From NCBI GenBank assembly GCA_030526715.1, contig JAUNCG010000019.1, forward strand, positions 1-38,059: a stretch of DNA of 38,059 bases, in the 5' to 3' direction. The notes beneath the pieces are model-generated. The model did not search any database. It worked only from the letters and a program-made list of their open reading frames with translations, and was not told where the DNA came from. Source of the DNA: Eubacteriales bacterium. GTDB lineage: Bacteria > Bacillota > Clostridia > Lachnospirales > Lachnospiraceae. Below are positions 23,982-31,352 of this stretch, piece after piece. Positions within the stretch are counted from its first letter, which is position 1. Each line of letters opens with the position of its first letter. The translations under genes and the position numbers were made by a program.

Positions 23982-25727
23982 TCACTCCATATCCTGATAA
24001 CTCAGCTCTGTCACCGCCGCATTCCCGTTTAACGGGTCGCGACGTCGGTAATCAAACAGCAGACAGTGTTCTCCCCTGCTTTTGTCTCCCAGCACGTCAT
24101 AGGAGAAGCGTTCCAGATGTGTCATATGCATCATCTGCTTCGCACTGTAGCTTTCGTAACCCGGCAAAAATCTCCGCTCCTGCTCCTCCTTTTTATAAAA
24201 CCGAAGGATCGTCTCTTTCATACTCTGTTCATCCACCGCATCATTCCTCGCCCACGCCGGACGACTCTTGCTCTTTTCCCGCAGATAAACATCCAGAGTC
24301 AGCAGCTCCCGATACAGCTCCCTCTCCTTGGCCACCTGTGAGATCGCATCCAGTAAAATCTCAAATCGCGCCTGTCTGGAATGATTTTTCCCATTGAGAT
24401 CATGTGCCTCATAATAATCTGCCAAATAGGCAAACATGGCAAATGGCGTGGAAAACTCCTTTTCCAGACATATCACCGCATTCATAAACTGACCGCTGTT
24501 ATAGTAGACCTCCACCATCTCCTCCACAGCCTTCAGCCGAAGCACCTCCTCATAAGAAATCCATCTGGTGCAAAACACCTCATATACCGGCTCCGTATGG
24601 TAGCATAGCTCATACTCCTCTGCCTTGCGGTGCATCTTCGAGCCCTTCAGCACCTTCAAAAACCCCAGCTGCAGCTGGTCCGGATGCAGACGATAGACGT
24701 CATCGAAGGAACGACAGAAGCTCTCATAATTCTCCTTAGGCAGCCCCACGATCAGATCCAGATGCTGATGAATGTTGTGCCCCTGCTGCACCCGGCGAAC
24801 CACAGAGGTCAGCTGTTCAAAATCCATCACACGGTCGATCTCCCGGATCGTCTCCGGATTCGTAGACTGTACCCCAATCTCCAGCTGCACCAGTCCCGGC
24901 CGCAAACTGTTCAGCAGGCTCAGCTCCTCCTCATTCAAAAGATCCGCCGCAATCTCAAAGTGAAAATTCGTCGTGCCGTTATCGTGTTCCTTCAGATAAC
25001 GCCAAATCGTCAGCGCATGTGTATGACTGCAATTAAAGGTGCGATCCACAAACTTCACCTGCGGTACTCCCTGATCCATCAGGTACTGCAATTCCTTCAC
25101 CACCAGCTTAGGATCCCGAAACCGTACCCGCTTGTCGATCGAGGACAGGCAGTAGCTGCAGGAAAACGGGCAGCCTCTGCTGCTCTCATAATATACGATC
25201 CGATGCGCAAAGGGCTTCATGTCCTGATATAGAAACGGAATCTGATTCATATCCAGCGGACTGCGCGGTGCGTTGACATAGATCCTCCTGTCATCCGCTC
25301 TTCGGACAAGTCCCGCAATATCCGCCAGACTTCCCACACCGTCTACGTAATATGCTGCCAGCTCCTTGAAGGTCTCCTCGCCCTCCCCCACCATCACGCC
25401 GCACACCTGCGGATGCTTCTCCAGAAACTCCGGCGCATCATAAGATACCTCCGGGCCTCCCATCCAGATCTGCGTCTGCGGGAGTATCTTCGGAAGATCC
25501 CCCAGAATGCGTTCGATCATAGATAAATTCCAGATATAGCAGGAAAAAGCAACCACATCCGGCTTCCTGCGAAAGATCTCCTGCAGGATGTCATCCGGAT
25601 AGTGGTTGATCGTCAGCTCGAGCAGCTCCACCTGTTCTGCATATGTACCGGCATAAGCCCGCAGACTATACAGCGCCGGATTAGAATGTATATATTTGGC
25701 GTTCACCGCCACCAGTAATATTTTCAT
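23982..25727 (-). CDS. B12-binding-domain radical SAM protein (DUF4080 type)
   Basis: The 581-residue protein starts with a B12-binding-like Rossmann domain (MKILLVAVNAKYIHSNPALY onward, to about 140). A radical SAM core follows with the cluster motif CPFSCSYC (about residue 189). The C-terminal roughly 200 residues are of the DUF4080 kind, with many aromatic and acidic residues. Substrate and reaction are unknown for this family. The ATG at 25727 overlaps the stop codon of the DUF4364 gene (ATGA), and this, plus family alignment at MKILLVAVNAKY, sets the start over an upstream in-frame ATG at 25787. It forms an operon with the two genes upstream. Confidence 0.88.
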   Translation of the reverse strand: MKILLVAVNAKYIHSNPALYSLRAYAGTYAEQVELLELTINHYPDDILQEIFRRKPDVVAFSCYIWNLSMIERILGDLPKILPQTQIWMGGPEVSYDAPEFLEKHPQVCGVMVGEGEETFKELAAYYVDGVGSLADIAGLVRRADDRRIYVNAPRSPLDMNQIPFLYQDMKPFAHRIVYYESSRGCPFSCSYCLSSIDKRVRFRDPKLVVKELQYLMDQGVPQVKFVDRTFNCSHTHALTIWRYLKEHDNGTTNFHFEIAADLLNEEELSLLNSLRPGLVQLEIGVQSTNPETIREIDRVMDFEQLTSVVRRVQQGHNIHQHLDLIVGLPKENYESFCRSFDDVYRLHPDQLQLGFLKVLKGSKMHRKAEEYELCYHTEPVYEVFCTRWISYEEVLRLKAVEEMVEVYYNSGQFMNAVICLEKEFSTPFAMFAYLADYYEAHDLNGKNHSRQARFEILLDAISQVAKERELYRELLTLDVYLREKSKSRPAWARNDAVDEQSMKETILRFYKKEEQERRFLPGYESYSAKQMMHMTHLERFSYDVLGDKSRGEHCLLFDYRRRDPLNGNAAVTELSYQDME

Positions 25728-26245
25728 CGGTTCTTCAATAATTCCTTCATCAGATATCCGTAGATCTCTACATTCTTCTTCTGCCACTGGTCGCAGATCA
25801 CAATGGCCTGCTGCTCCGTTGGCACATTCAGTGAAAGATCGATCAGGACCGTTTCTTTTTCTTTTACTCTCAGATGCGCTACGTACTCATCCTCCGCCAG
25901 CTTCTGATAATCTGCGATCACGGCATTCTCATTGCGAAGCTTCATCTTATTTTTTTTCAAATACGCGTCTACGTCATCACGGATTCCCTGAGAAATGTCC
26001 GCCCCAAAGTATTCCAGAGTGTCATGTCCCATCTCCGTCATCTCATAGAGTGTCGTATTGCGTACCACGCTGGTGCGCAGAAGACCGGATTCGATCATCT
26101 CCGAAAGCACCTGCTGTACCGTAAAATAATCCGTGTATTCCTCTTCGGCAATAAATGCACACAGCTGACCATTTGACAGCGCAAAATCAACCTTATTTAA
26201 AAGATACAAAATCACCAGTTTATATAATACATGAACGTCCTTCAT
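25724..26245 (-). CDS. DUF4364 family protein (winged-helix type)
   Basis: The 173-residue product matches DUF4364, a family seen almost only in Clostridia. The N-terminal 75 residues look like a winged helix (LYKLVILYLLNKVDFALSNGQL, then VQQVLSEMIESGLL and a TTLYEMTEMG wing), similar to PadR-like regulators. The C-terminal half is mixed alpha/beta and may bind a ligand or dimerise. It has AAGGAGG six bases ahead of the ATG. It lies 27 bp after the YhcC-like gene and overlaps the DUF4080 gene by 4 bp, which suggests an operon of three. Function is unknown. Confidence 0.88.
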   Translation of the reverse strand: MKDVHVLYKLVILYLLNKVDFALSNGQLCAFIAEEEYTDYFTVQQVLSEMIESGLLRTSVVRNTTLYEMTEMGHDTLEYFGADISQGIRDDVDAYLKKNKMKLRNENAVIADYQKLAEDEYVAHLRVKEKETVLIDLSLNVPTEQQAIVICDQWQKKNVEIYGYLMKELLKNR

Positions 26246-26272
26246 AGATGCCCTCCTTAAGATCTCTGCGGA

Positions 26273-27274
26273 TCATATGATCTGTTGCTTCCCCTGCCAG
26301 CTTTCCCGCCGCTTCATCTCCCGGTGCAGAAGATTGAGTACTTTATGCTTCTGCACGCTCCAAAGCGGTGCCAGCAAAAGCTCTCTCGGCCCGTCACCGG
26401 TCACCCGGTGTACCGTGATCTCCGGTGATAAATGCTCCAGAAGCTCTATCACCAGATCTATATATGCTTCCATATCCAGCGGTTCTATCCGCGGAAACTC
26501 CTCCGCTGTCTCTGTCTGTCCGCCATCCGTGCTGTCTTTCTCATCACAGGCTTCACGCTGTCTTATATAGATCTCTCCAAGTCTCGTCCCCCGCAGCACA
26601 TGCAGCAGCTGAAGCTTGATTCCCTGAATATCCAGTCCGTTCAGGTATTCTATGGTCTGAAGCATCCTCTTCCCATCCTCTCCCGGCAAACCGAGTATCG
26701 TATGTACAATGACCTCCAAGCCACGGCTTCGAAGCTCCCTCACAGCTGCTTCAAAGCACGGCAGCTCATAGCCCCTTCTGATTCGCAGGGCAGTATCCTC
26801 ATGAATGGTCTGCAGCCCAAGCTCTACCCAAACCGGCTTCCACCGGTTCAGACCTTCCAGCAGCCCCAGCACCTCCTCCGGCAGACAATCCGGACGTGTG
26901 GCTACGGATAATGCCACCACCTCTTCATCCTTTACCGCCTCCGTGAATATCTCTTCCAGATATTCCACCGGCGCGTAGGTATTCGTGTATGCCTGAAAAT
27001 ATGCAATGTATTTCTGTGCATGTTTTTTCTCGAGACGAAGCTTCTGTTCCATCATCTGTTCCCGGATAGAAGCGCCCGCACCTCCCGCAAAATCGCCGCT
27101 TCCACCGGCGCTGCAAAAAATACAGCCACCTCTGCCGATGCTGCCGTCGCGATTCGGACACGTCATTCCTCCATTTAAGGACAGCTTATACACCTTTTCT
27201 CCAAATTGCCGCTTCAGCTCATAGTCCAGCGACCGGTAAGGCTTCTCACCCCACAAAACTCTCTTTTGTCTCAT
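26273..27274 (-). CDS. TIGR01212-family radical SAM protein (YhcC-like)
   Basis: A 333-residue radical SAM enzyme. The N-terminus YRSLDYELKRQFGEKVYKL is typical of the family, followed by the cysteine set CPNRDGSIGRGGCIFC that carries the iron-sulfur cluster. Further marks are YFQAYTNTYAP, TRPDCLPEEVL, WVELGLQTIHEDTA and HTILGLPGE. The reaction of YhcC is not firmly established. The ATG at 27274 was chosen by the GGTGG four bases before it and by family alignment at MRQKR. A longer in-frame reading through the upstream repeats (to 27412) is not supported. It probably begins the leftward operon with DUF4364 and DUF4080. Confidence 0.87.
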   Translation of the reverse strand: MRQKRVLWGEKPYRSLDYELKRQFGEKVYKLSLNGGMTCPNRDGSIGRGGCIFCSAGGSGDFAGGAGASIREQMMEQKLRLEKKHAQKYIAYFQAYTNTYAPVEYLEEIFTEAVKDEEVVALSVATRPDCLPEEVLGLLEGLNRWKPVWVELGLQTIHEDTALRIRRGYELPCFEAAVRELRSRGLEVIVHTILGLPGEDGKRMLQTIEYLNGLDIQGIKLQLLHVLRGTRLGEIYIRQREACDEKDSTDGGQTETAEEFPRIEPLDMEAYIDLVIELLEHLSPEITVHRVTGDGPRELLLAPLWSVQKHKVLNLLHREMKRRESWQGKQQII

Positions 27275-27326
27275 ATATCCACCAATTACGAGTATATAAC
27301 ATTTGCCGATGCTCTGCAACCGCGCA

Positions 27327-27414
27327 CGCATTCGTACCCTCTGCAACACGCATTCGTATACGTTGCAGCATCCGCTCCTATCCACTGCAACATCCATTCG
27401 TATCCGTTGCACTT
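27327..27414. repeat. Four 22-bp tandem repeats in the intergenic region
   Basis: Units at 27327, 27349, 27371 and 27393 are each exactly 22 bp, with consensus close to CGCATTCGTATCCGTTGCAACA. The TGCA core recurs at 27342, 27364, 27386 and 27408; one more TGCA at 27315 is out of phase. A 22-bp period is about two helical turns, so bound proteins would line up on one face. The block lies between two divergent genes, and its last unit runs into a -35 box. The period is not a multiple of three, so it is not coding. Confidence 0.8.
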
Positions 27415-27435
27415 TCAGATCACAAAGAGTATACT
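27407..27435 (+). promoter_or_regulatory. Promoter of the 58-aa protein gene
   Basis: TTGCAC (27407-27412) and TATACT (27430-27435) are separated by 17 bp. The -35 box is the end of the fourth 22-bp repeat, so repeat-binding factors would touch the polymerase site. Confidence 0.7.
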
Positions 27436-27479
27436 ATCCTTATATGAACTACCCATCTTAGCATTATAAAGGAGGTCCC

Positions 27480-27656
27480 ATGAAGCTCTCAACAGATCAG
27501 CAGGAAAAACTCACGCTCGCCATTCAGGTCGTTCTTAGTACGATCGTGGTTGCGCTGCGCATAAAAAACATCGTCAAAGTACAGACAGCCCGGATAAAAA
27601 AGCTCTCCGGATCGGATGTCAGGCAGCCAAAGAACTATTCCCGCACCCAACGTAAA
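27480..27656 (+). CDS. Small unrecognised protein (58 aa)
   Basis: A 58-codon gene begins MKLSTDQQEKLTLAIQVV and ends ELFPHPT. It has a textbook AAGGAGG four bases before the ATG and a well-spaced promoter 45-73 bp upstream. The central part is a mildly hydrophobic helix (LAIQVVLSTIVVALRIKNIV) followed by a basic stretch (KVQTARIKKALRIG), so a small amphipathic or membrane-associated peptide is plausible. I recognise no family. The 3' end overlaps the end of the convergent rarA gene by 22 bp. Confidence 0.6.
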
Positions 27657-28948
27657 TAGTCTTTGATTCGTTTTTCATAGCCATTCTCTGTCGGCTCATA
27701 AAACACCTCATCTTTAATGGCATCAGGCAGATACTGCTGTCTGGAAAAATGCTTCGGAAAATCATGAGCATATTCATAACCGATTCCATGTCCCAGCTTC
27801 GCAGCTCCCTTGTAATGGGAATCCTGCAAATGCACAGGAACCGCCGCTTTCGTGTGTTTTACGGAATCCAGAGCCCCGAAGATTGCGTTCGTGCAGGCAT
27901 TGCTCTTTGGCGCGCTCGCCACATAGATCGCTGCCTGCGCCAGAATCAGCTGTGCCTCCGGCATACCGACACGTTCTACCGCCTGCGCCGCTGCTACTGC
28001 TACCTGCAGAGCCTGAGGATCCGCATTACCCACATCCTCCGAGGCGCAGATCATGATTCTTCTTGCCACAAAGGTGACACTCTCTCCCGCATACAGCATT
28101 CTCGCCAGATAATATACCGCAGCGTCCGGATCCGATCCCCGCATACTTTTAATAAACGCCGAGATCGTGTCATAATGATTATCTCCGGTCTTATCGTAAC
28201 GAACCACACGCTTCTGAATACATTCCGATGCAACCTCCAGCGTAATGTGGATCTTCCCGTCCGCAGCTCTCTGCGTTGTCAGTACCCCGAGCTCTACTGC
28301 ATTCAGCGCCGCTCTTGCATCCCCATCCGCCATATTCGCCAGAAACTCTGCCGCATCCTCGTCAATCACCGCATCATACGCGCCCATACCGCGCTCCTTG
28401 TCATAAACCGCCCGATCGATCAGAATACGGATATCCTCTCTTCCAAGAGGCTTCAGTTCAAAAATAACGGAGCGTGAAAGCAGAGCGCCGTTCACCTCAA
28501 AATACGGATTCTCTGTAGTCGCGCCGATCAGCGTCAGCGTGCCGTCCTCCACAAAGGGCAGAAGATAATCCTGCTGTCCCTTGTTAAAGCGATGGATCTC
28601 ATCTACAAAGAGGATCGTCTTCTTGCCATACATGCCCAGCTCATCCTTCGCCGCCTTCACGACGTCCTCCATGTCCTTCTTTCCCGCTACCGTCGCATTG
28701 ATCTGCGTAAACTTCGAGCTGGTAGTGTTCGCGATCACCTTCGCCAACGTCGTCTTCCCTGTCCCGGGAGGCCCATAAAAAATCACGGAGCCCAGCTTAT
28801 CCGCCTTGATGGCGCGGTACAGTAGCTTATCCCTGCCTATGATATCCTGCTGTCCCACCACCTCGTCCAGTGTGCGCGGCCGCAGTCTCGATGCCAGCGG
28901 AGCTTCCTTTTCCATGGTGTTCTCTCTCATATAATCAAATAAATCCAT
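27635..28948 (-). CDS. rarA: Replication-associated recombination protein A (MgsA/RarA)
   Basis: A 437-residue AAA+ ATPase of the clamp-loader group that acts at stalled replication forks. The N-terminus PLASRLRPRTLDEVVGQQ is the family mark, Walker A is GPPGTGKTT (residues 59-67), Walker B is ILFVDEIHRFNKGQQD, and sensor 1 is LIGATTENP. The C-terminal tetramerisation region includes GSDPDAAVYYLARML and the GYEYAHDF segment. Length is normal. GGAG lies seven bases before the ATG. It follows a small membrane-protein gene by 17 bp on the same strand and converges on the 58-aa gene. Confidence 0.94.
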   Translation of the reverse strand: MDLFDYMRENTMEKEAPLASRLRPRTLDEVVGQQDIIGRDKLLYRAIKADKLGSVIFYGPPGTGKTTLAKVIANTTSSKFTQINATVAGKKDMEDVVKAAKDELGMYGKKTILFVDEIHRFNKGQQDYLLPFVEDGTLTLIGATTENPYFEVNGALLSRSVIFELKPLGREDIRILIDRAVYDKERGMGAYDAVIDEDAAEFLANMADGDARAALNAVELGVLTTQRAADGKIHITLEVASECIQKRVVRYDKTGDNHYDTISAFIKSMRGSDPDAAVYYLARMLYAGESVTFVARRIMICASEDVGNADPQALQVAVAAAQAVERVGMPEAQLILAQAAIYVASAPKSNACTNAIFGALDSVKHTKAAVPVHLQDSHYKGAAKLGHGIGYEYAHDFPKHFSRQQYLPDAIKDEVFYEPTENGYEKRIKDYLRWVRE

Positions 28949-28965
28949 GACAACTCTCCAACTAC

Positions 28966-29442
28966 TTATTCATTCGCAGATTCTTCCGCCCTACTGTCTT
29001 CTATCTGTGCCTGTTCCTCTTCTTCCTCCTCTGTTCCCGGAATCGGATCAAGACCGTAGAAGATCCTCTGATTGTCGCGCTTGGGCTTCATCACCGCCGC
29101 AAATACCGCCGCGCCGAGCAGATTGCCCGATCCCGAAGCACCGCCCATTCCGATCAGAAAATAGAGAATTCCCGCAAATCCAACCAGATCCATTACCATA
29201 AACTTAAAATATGCCGTCTTCTGCTCCGGCACGATGCCGTCAAAGCGATGTGTTGTCACCGGTTCCACAATATCCATCAGCACCCAGTATAACAGCAGGG
29301 AACCGCCCATCAGCGCATTGCTCTGCATGTCGCTGATCCATTGATTCTTCAATCCATAAATCATGAGCCCCAGTGCCAGAACCATCTGCCCCAGCGCCAC
29401 CACCATTAAAATTCTTCTTAAACCCTTATACCTTTCGTCCAT
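28966..29442 (-). CDS. Four-helix membrane protein of unknown function
   Basis: I do not recognise a family. The 158 residues have about four hydrophobic segments: ILMVVALGQMVLALGLMIYG, ALMGGSLLLYWVLMDIV, FMVMDLVGFAGILYFLIG and LLGAAVFAAVM. A soluble acidic tail of about 35 residues follows (TEEEEEEQAQIEDSRAEES). The ATG at 29442 has GAGGTGAC upstream. It lies 17 bp before rarA and is probably co-transcribed with it. The opposite-strand MATE gene starts 150 bp away from a separate promoter. Confidence 0.75.
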   Translation of the reverse strand: MDERYKGLRRILMVVALGQMVLALGLMIYGLKNQWISDMQSNALMGGSLLLYWVLMDIVEPVTTHRFDGIVPEQKTAYFKFMVMDLVGFAGILYFLIGMGGASGSGNLLGAAVFAAVMKPKRDNQRIFYGLDPIPGTEEEEEEQAQIEDSRAEESANE

Positions 29443-29518
29443 TTTGTCACCTCATTTTCCTGTTTTAGAACGTCTGTTTCCAGTATACCTTGTATTTTCT
29501 ATTTTTGCAAAACATTTA

Positions 29519-29547
29519 TAGACAATCCCCGCGATTGCCCTTATAAT
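29519..29547 (+). promoter_or_regulatory. Promoter of the MATE exporter gene
   Basis: TAGACA (29519-29524) and a perfect TATAAT (29542-29547) are 17 bp apart, 46 bp ahead of the ATG. No clear operator dyad is visible around it. Confidence 0.7.
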
Positions 29548-29592
29548 GTACTCTGCGCATTAATTTACATTTATTTTATTAAGGAGGTTTTC

Positions 29593-30942
29593 ATGGAACC
29601 AAGAGAAAATAAAATGGGAACCATGCCCATTCCAAAACTACTGATCACAATGTCCCTGCCGATGATGATATCCATGCTCGTGCAGGCCATGTATAACATC
29701 GTAGACAGCATCTTTGTGGCACAGATCGATGAGTACGCGTTAACCGCTGTCTCTCTTGCCTTTCCGATTCAAAATCTGATGATCGCCGTTGGCTCCGGTA
29801 CCGGCGTCGGCATCAATGCCCTGCTTTCCAGAAGTCTCGGAGAAAAGAATCCCGAGGAGGCCAGCCGTGCTGCAAATAACGGTATTTTTCTCGCAGCACT
29901 GAGTTATCTGGCATTTTGTATCCTCGGACTGGTGATCTCCCGGCCGTTCTTCGCATCTCAGACAGATAATCAGCAGATTGTCGAATACGGAGTGCAGTAC
30001 ATGAGCGTCATTTGCATCTTTTCCTTCGGAATCTTTATGCAGATGACCTTTGAGCGTTTGCTTCAGGCTACCGGTCGTACCTTTTTCACGATGATCACTC
30101 AGGGTATCGGCGCCATCACCAATATCATCATGGATCCGATCCTGATCTTCGGTCTTTTCGGATTCCCGAAAATGGGCGTCTGGGGCGCTGCAGCCGCTAC
30201 CGTTGCCGGACAGATCCTTGCGGCTACCCTTGCATTGATATTTAACCTGAAAAAAAATCATGATATTACTCTGCAGCTTCGCGGGTTCAGGCCCAACGGA
30301 CGTGTCATCAGCATAATTTATAAAGTCGGTGTTCCTTCTATTATAATGATGGCCATCGGTTCCGTCATGACCTTCGGTTTCAATAAGATCCTGCTGCAGT
30401 TCACCACCACGGCCACCGCGGTCTTCGGCGTATACTTTAAGCTGAACAGCTTCGCATTTATGCCGATCTTCGGTATGAACAATGGTATCATTCCGATCAT
30501 TGCCTACAACTACGGCGCCCGCAACCGTGAGCGCATCACTCAGGCGTTGAAGCTGGGTATCATCATCGCGGTCTGCATCATGTGCTTTGGTCTCGCTGCA
30601 TTCCAGTTCATTCCGGATAAGCTGCTCCTGCTGTTCAACGCATCCGAGCACATGATCACGATCGGCGTTCCGGCGCTGCGCATCATCAGTCTCAGCTTCC
30701 TGTTTGCGGGATATTGCATTGTGGTCGGTTCCGTCTTTCAGGCGCTTGGCAGCAGCATCTACAGCCTGTGGGTATCTCTGGCACGTCAGCTCTTTATCCT
30801 GCTGCCGGCCGCATATCTGCTGGCAAAGCTTGGCGGACTGCATGCCGTGTGGTGGAGCTTTGATATCGCTGAGATCGCGTCCGTCATTATGAGTACATTC
30901 TTTCTTATTAAAATATTTAAGGAAAAGCTTGCTGATCTGTAG
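29593..30942 (+). CDS. MATE-family efflux transporter
   Basis: A 449-residue membrane protein with about 12 helices and the MATE/NorM-DinF layout. The N-terminal PIPKLLITMSLPMMISMLVQ and MYNIVDSIFVAQ are typical, followed by GVGINALLSRSLGEKN, the TGRTFFTMITQGIGAITNIIMDP signature in the first half and FGMNNGIIPIIAYNYGARN in the second. It would export small molecules using a sodium or proton gradient; the substrate cannot be inferred. AAGGAGG lies six bases ahead of the ATG. The stop codon lies inside the first copy of a 35-bp repeat. Confidence 0.94.
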   Translation: MEPRENKMGTMPIPKLLITMSLPMMISMLVQAMYNIVDSIFVAQIDEYALTAVSLAFPIQNLMIAVGSGTGVGINALLSRSLGEKNPEEASRAANNGIFLAALSYLAFCILGLVISRPFFASQTDNQQIVEYGVQYMSVICIFSFGIFMQMTFERLLQATGRTFFTMITQGIGAITNIIMDPILIFGLFGFPKMGVWGAAAATVAGQILAATLALIFNLKKNHDITLQLRGFRPNGRVISIIYKVGVPSIIMMAIGSVMTFGFNKILLQFTTTATAVFGVYFKLNSFAFMPIFGMNNGIIPIIAYNYGARNRERITQALKLGIIIAVCIMCFGLAAFQFIPDKLLLLFNASEHMITIGVPALRIISLSFLFAGYCIVVGSVFQALGSSIYSLWVSLARQLFILLPAAYLLAKLGGLHAVWWSFDIAEIASVIMSTFFLIKIFKEKLADL

Positions 30943-31000
30943 ATTATAATATGAAAGAGAAGCTTGTCGATCTGTAGATTATAATATGAAGGGGAAGCTT
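30922..31000. repeat. 35-bp tandem repeat at the end of the MATE gene
   Basis: AAGCTT recurs at 30925, 30960 and 30995, a 35-bp period. The first two units are nearly the same through GATCTGTAGATTATAATATG; the third diverges after AAGCTT. The first unit carries the MATE stop codon (CTGTAG), so the second is a duplicate of the gene's last codons and stop. Confidence 0.85.
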
Positions 31001-31027
31001 ACAGACCAGTAGACTTCCCCTTCATAT
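30984..31027. terminator. Inverted repeat after the MATE gene
   Basis: Perfect 14-bp arms ATATGAAGGGGAAG (30984-30997) and its inverse complement (31014-31027) enclose a 16-nt loop. No T-run follows, so it may act as an mRNA 3' stabiliser or a weak bidirectional terminator. It starts within the second 35-bp repeat. Confidence 0.55.
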
Positions 31028-31084
31028 CGCATATTACTATATTGGATTTACTCATAGGATATCTATGGATTTCTCCAATCGATA

Positions 31085-31258
31085 TCATCTGAATGCATTT
31101 CTCTCTGCATCGTACTCATAGTCGATAGCAGAGAGTTTTTTTATGATCTCCTCCGCATCCACTCCGAGTCCTTCCGCCAGCGCGTCCAGACTCGGATAGT
31201 GATCGCGAAGCTGTGTGTTGATATAGCTTAAAAGTATCATGGGATCTTTCGGCAGCAA
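31085..31258 (-). CDS. DUF4250 family protein (57 aa)
   Basis: The product LLPKDPMILLSYINTQLRDHY matches the short DUF4250 family of Firmicutes. The rest is a helical acidic stretch (LDALAEGLGVDAEEIIKKL) ending in AIDYEYDAERNAF, also typical. The start is TTG at 31258, with AGGAGG eight bases upstream. A different frame over the same bases offers an ATG start but no recognisable protein. The function of the family is unknown. The gene stands alone, between clpB and the MATE gene. Confidence 0.8.
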   Translation of the reverse strand: MLPKDPMILLSYINTQLRDHYPSLDALAEGLGVDAEEIIKKLSAIDYEYDAERNAFR

Positions 31259-31352
31259 TGTTTTCTCCTCCTGTAAATGATAATTCTATGATGATCATTC
31301 AGAATCCGTCTCCAACATGCGAAGCCATTTCCCAGTCTGGGCGCTTGCCCCA

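Noticed and set aside
27327..27414. Repeats as a CRISPR array
   Set aside because: The units are directly adjacent, only 22 bp, without spacers, and no cas gene is present.
29740..30843. Minus-strand open frame of 367 codons
   Set aside because: Antisense to the MATE gene; the composition is His/Asp/Gln-rich as expected for a reversed membrane-protein gene.
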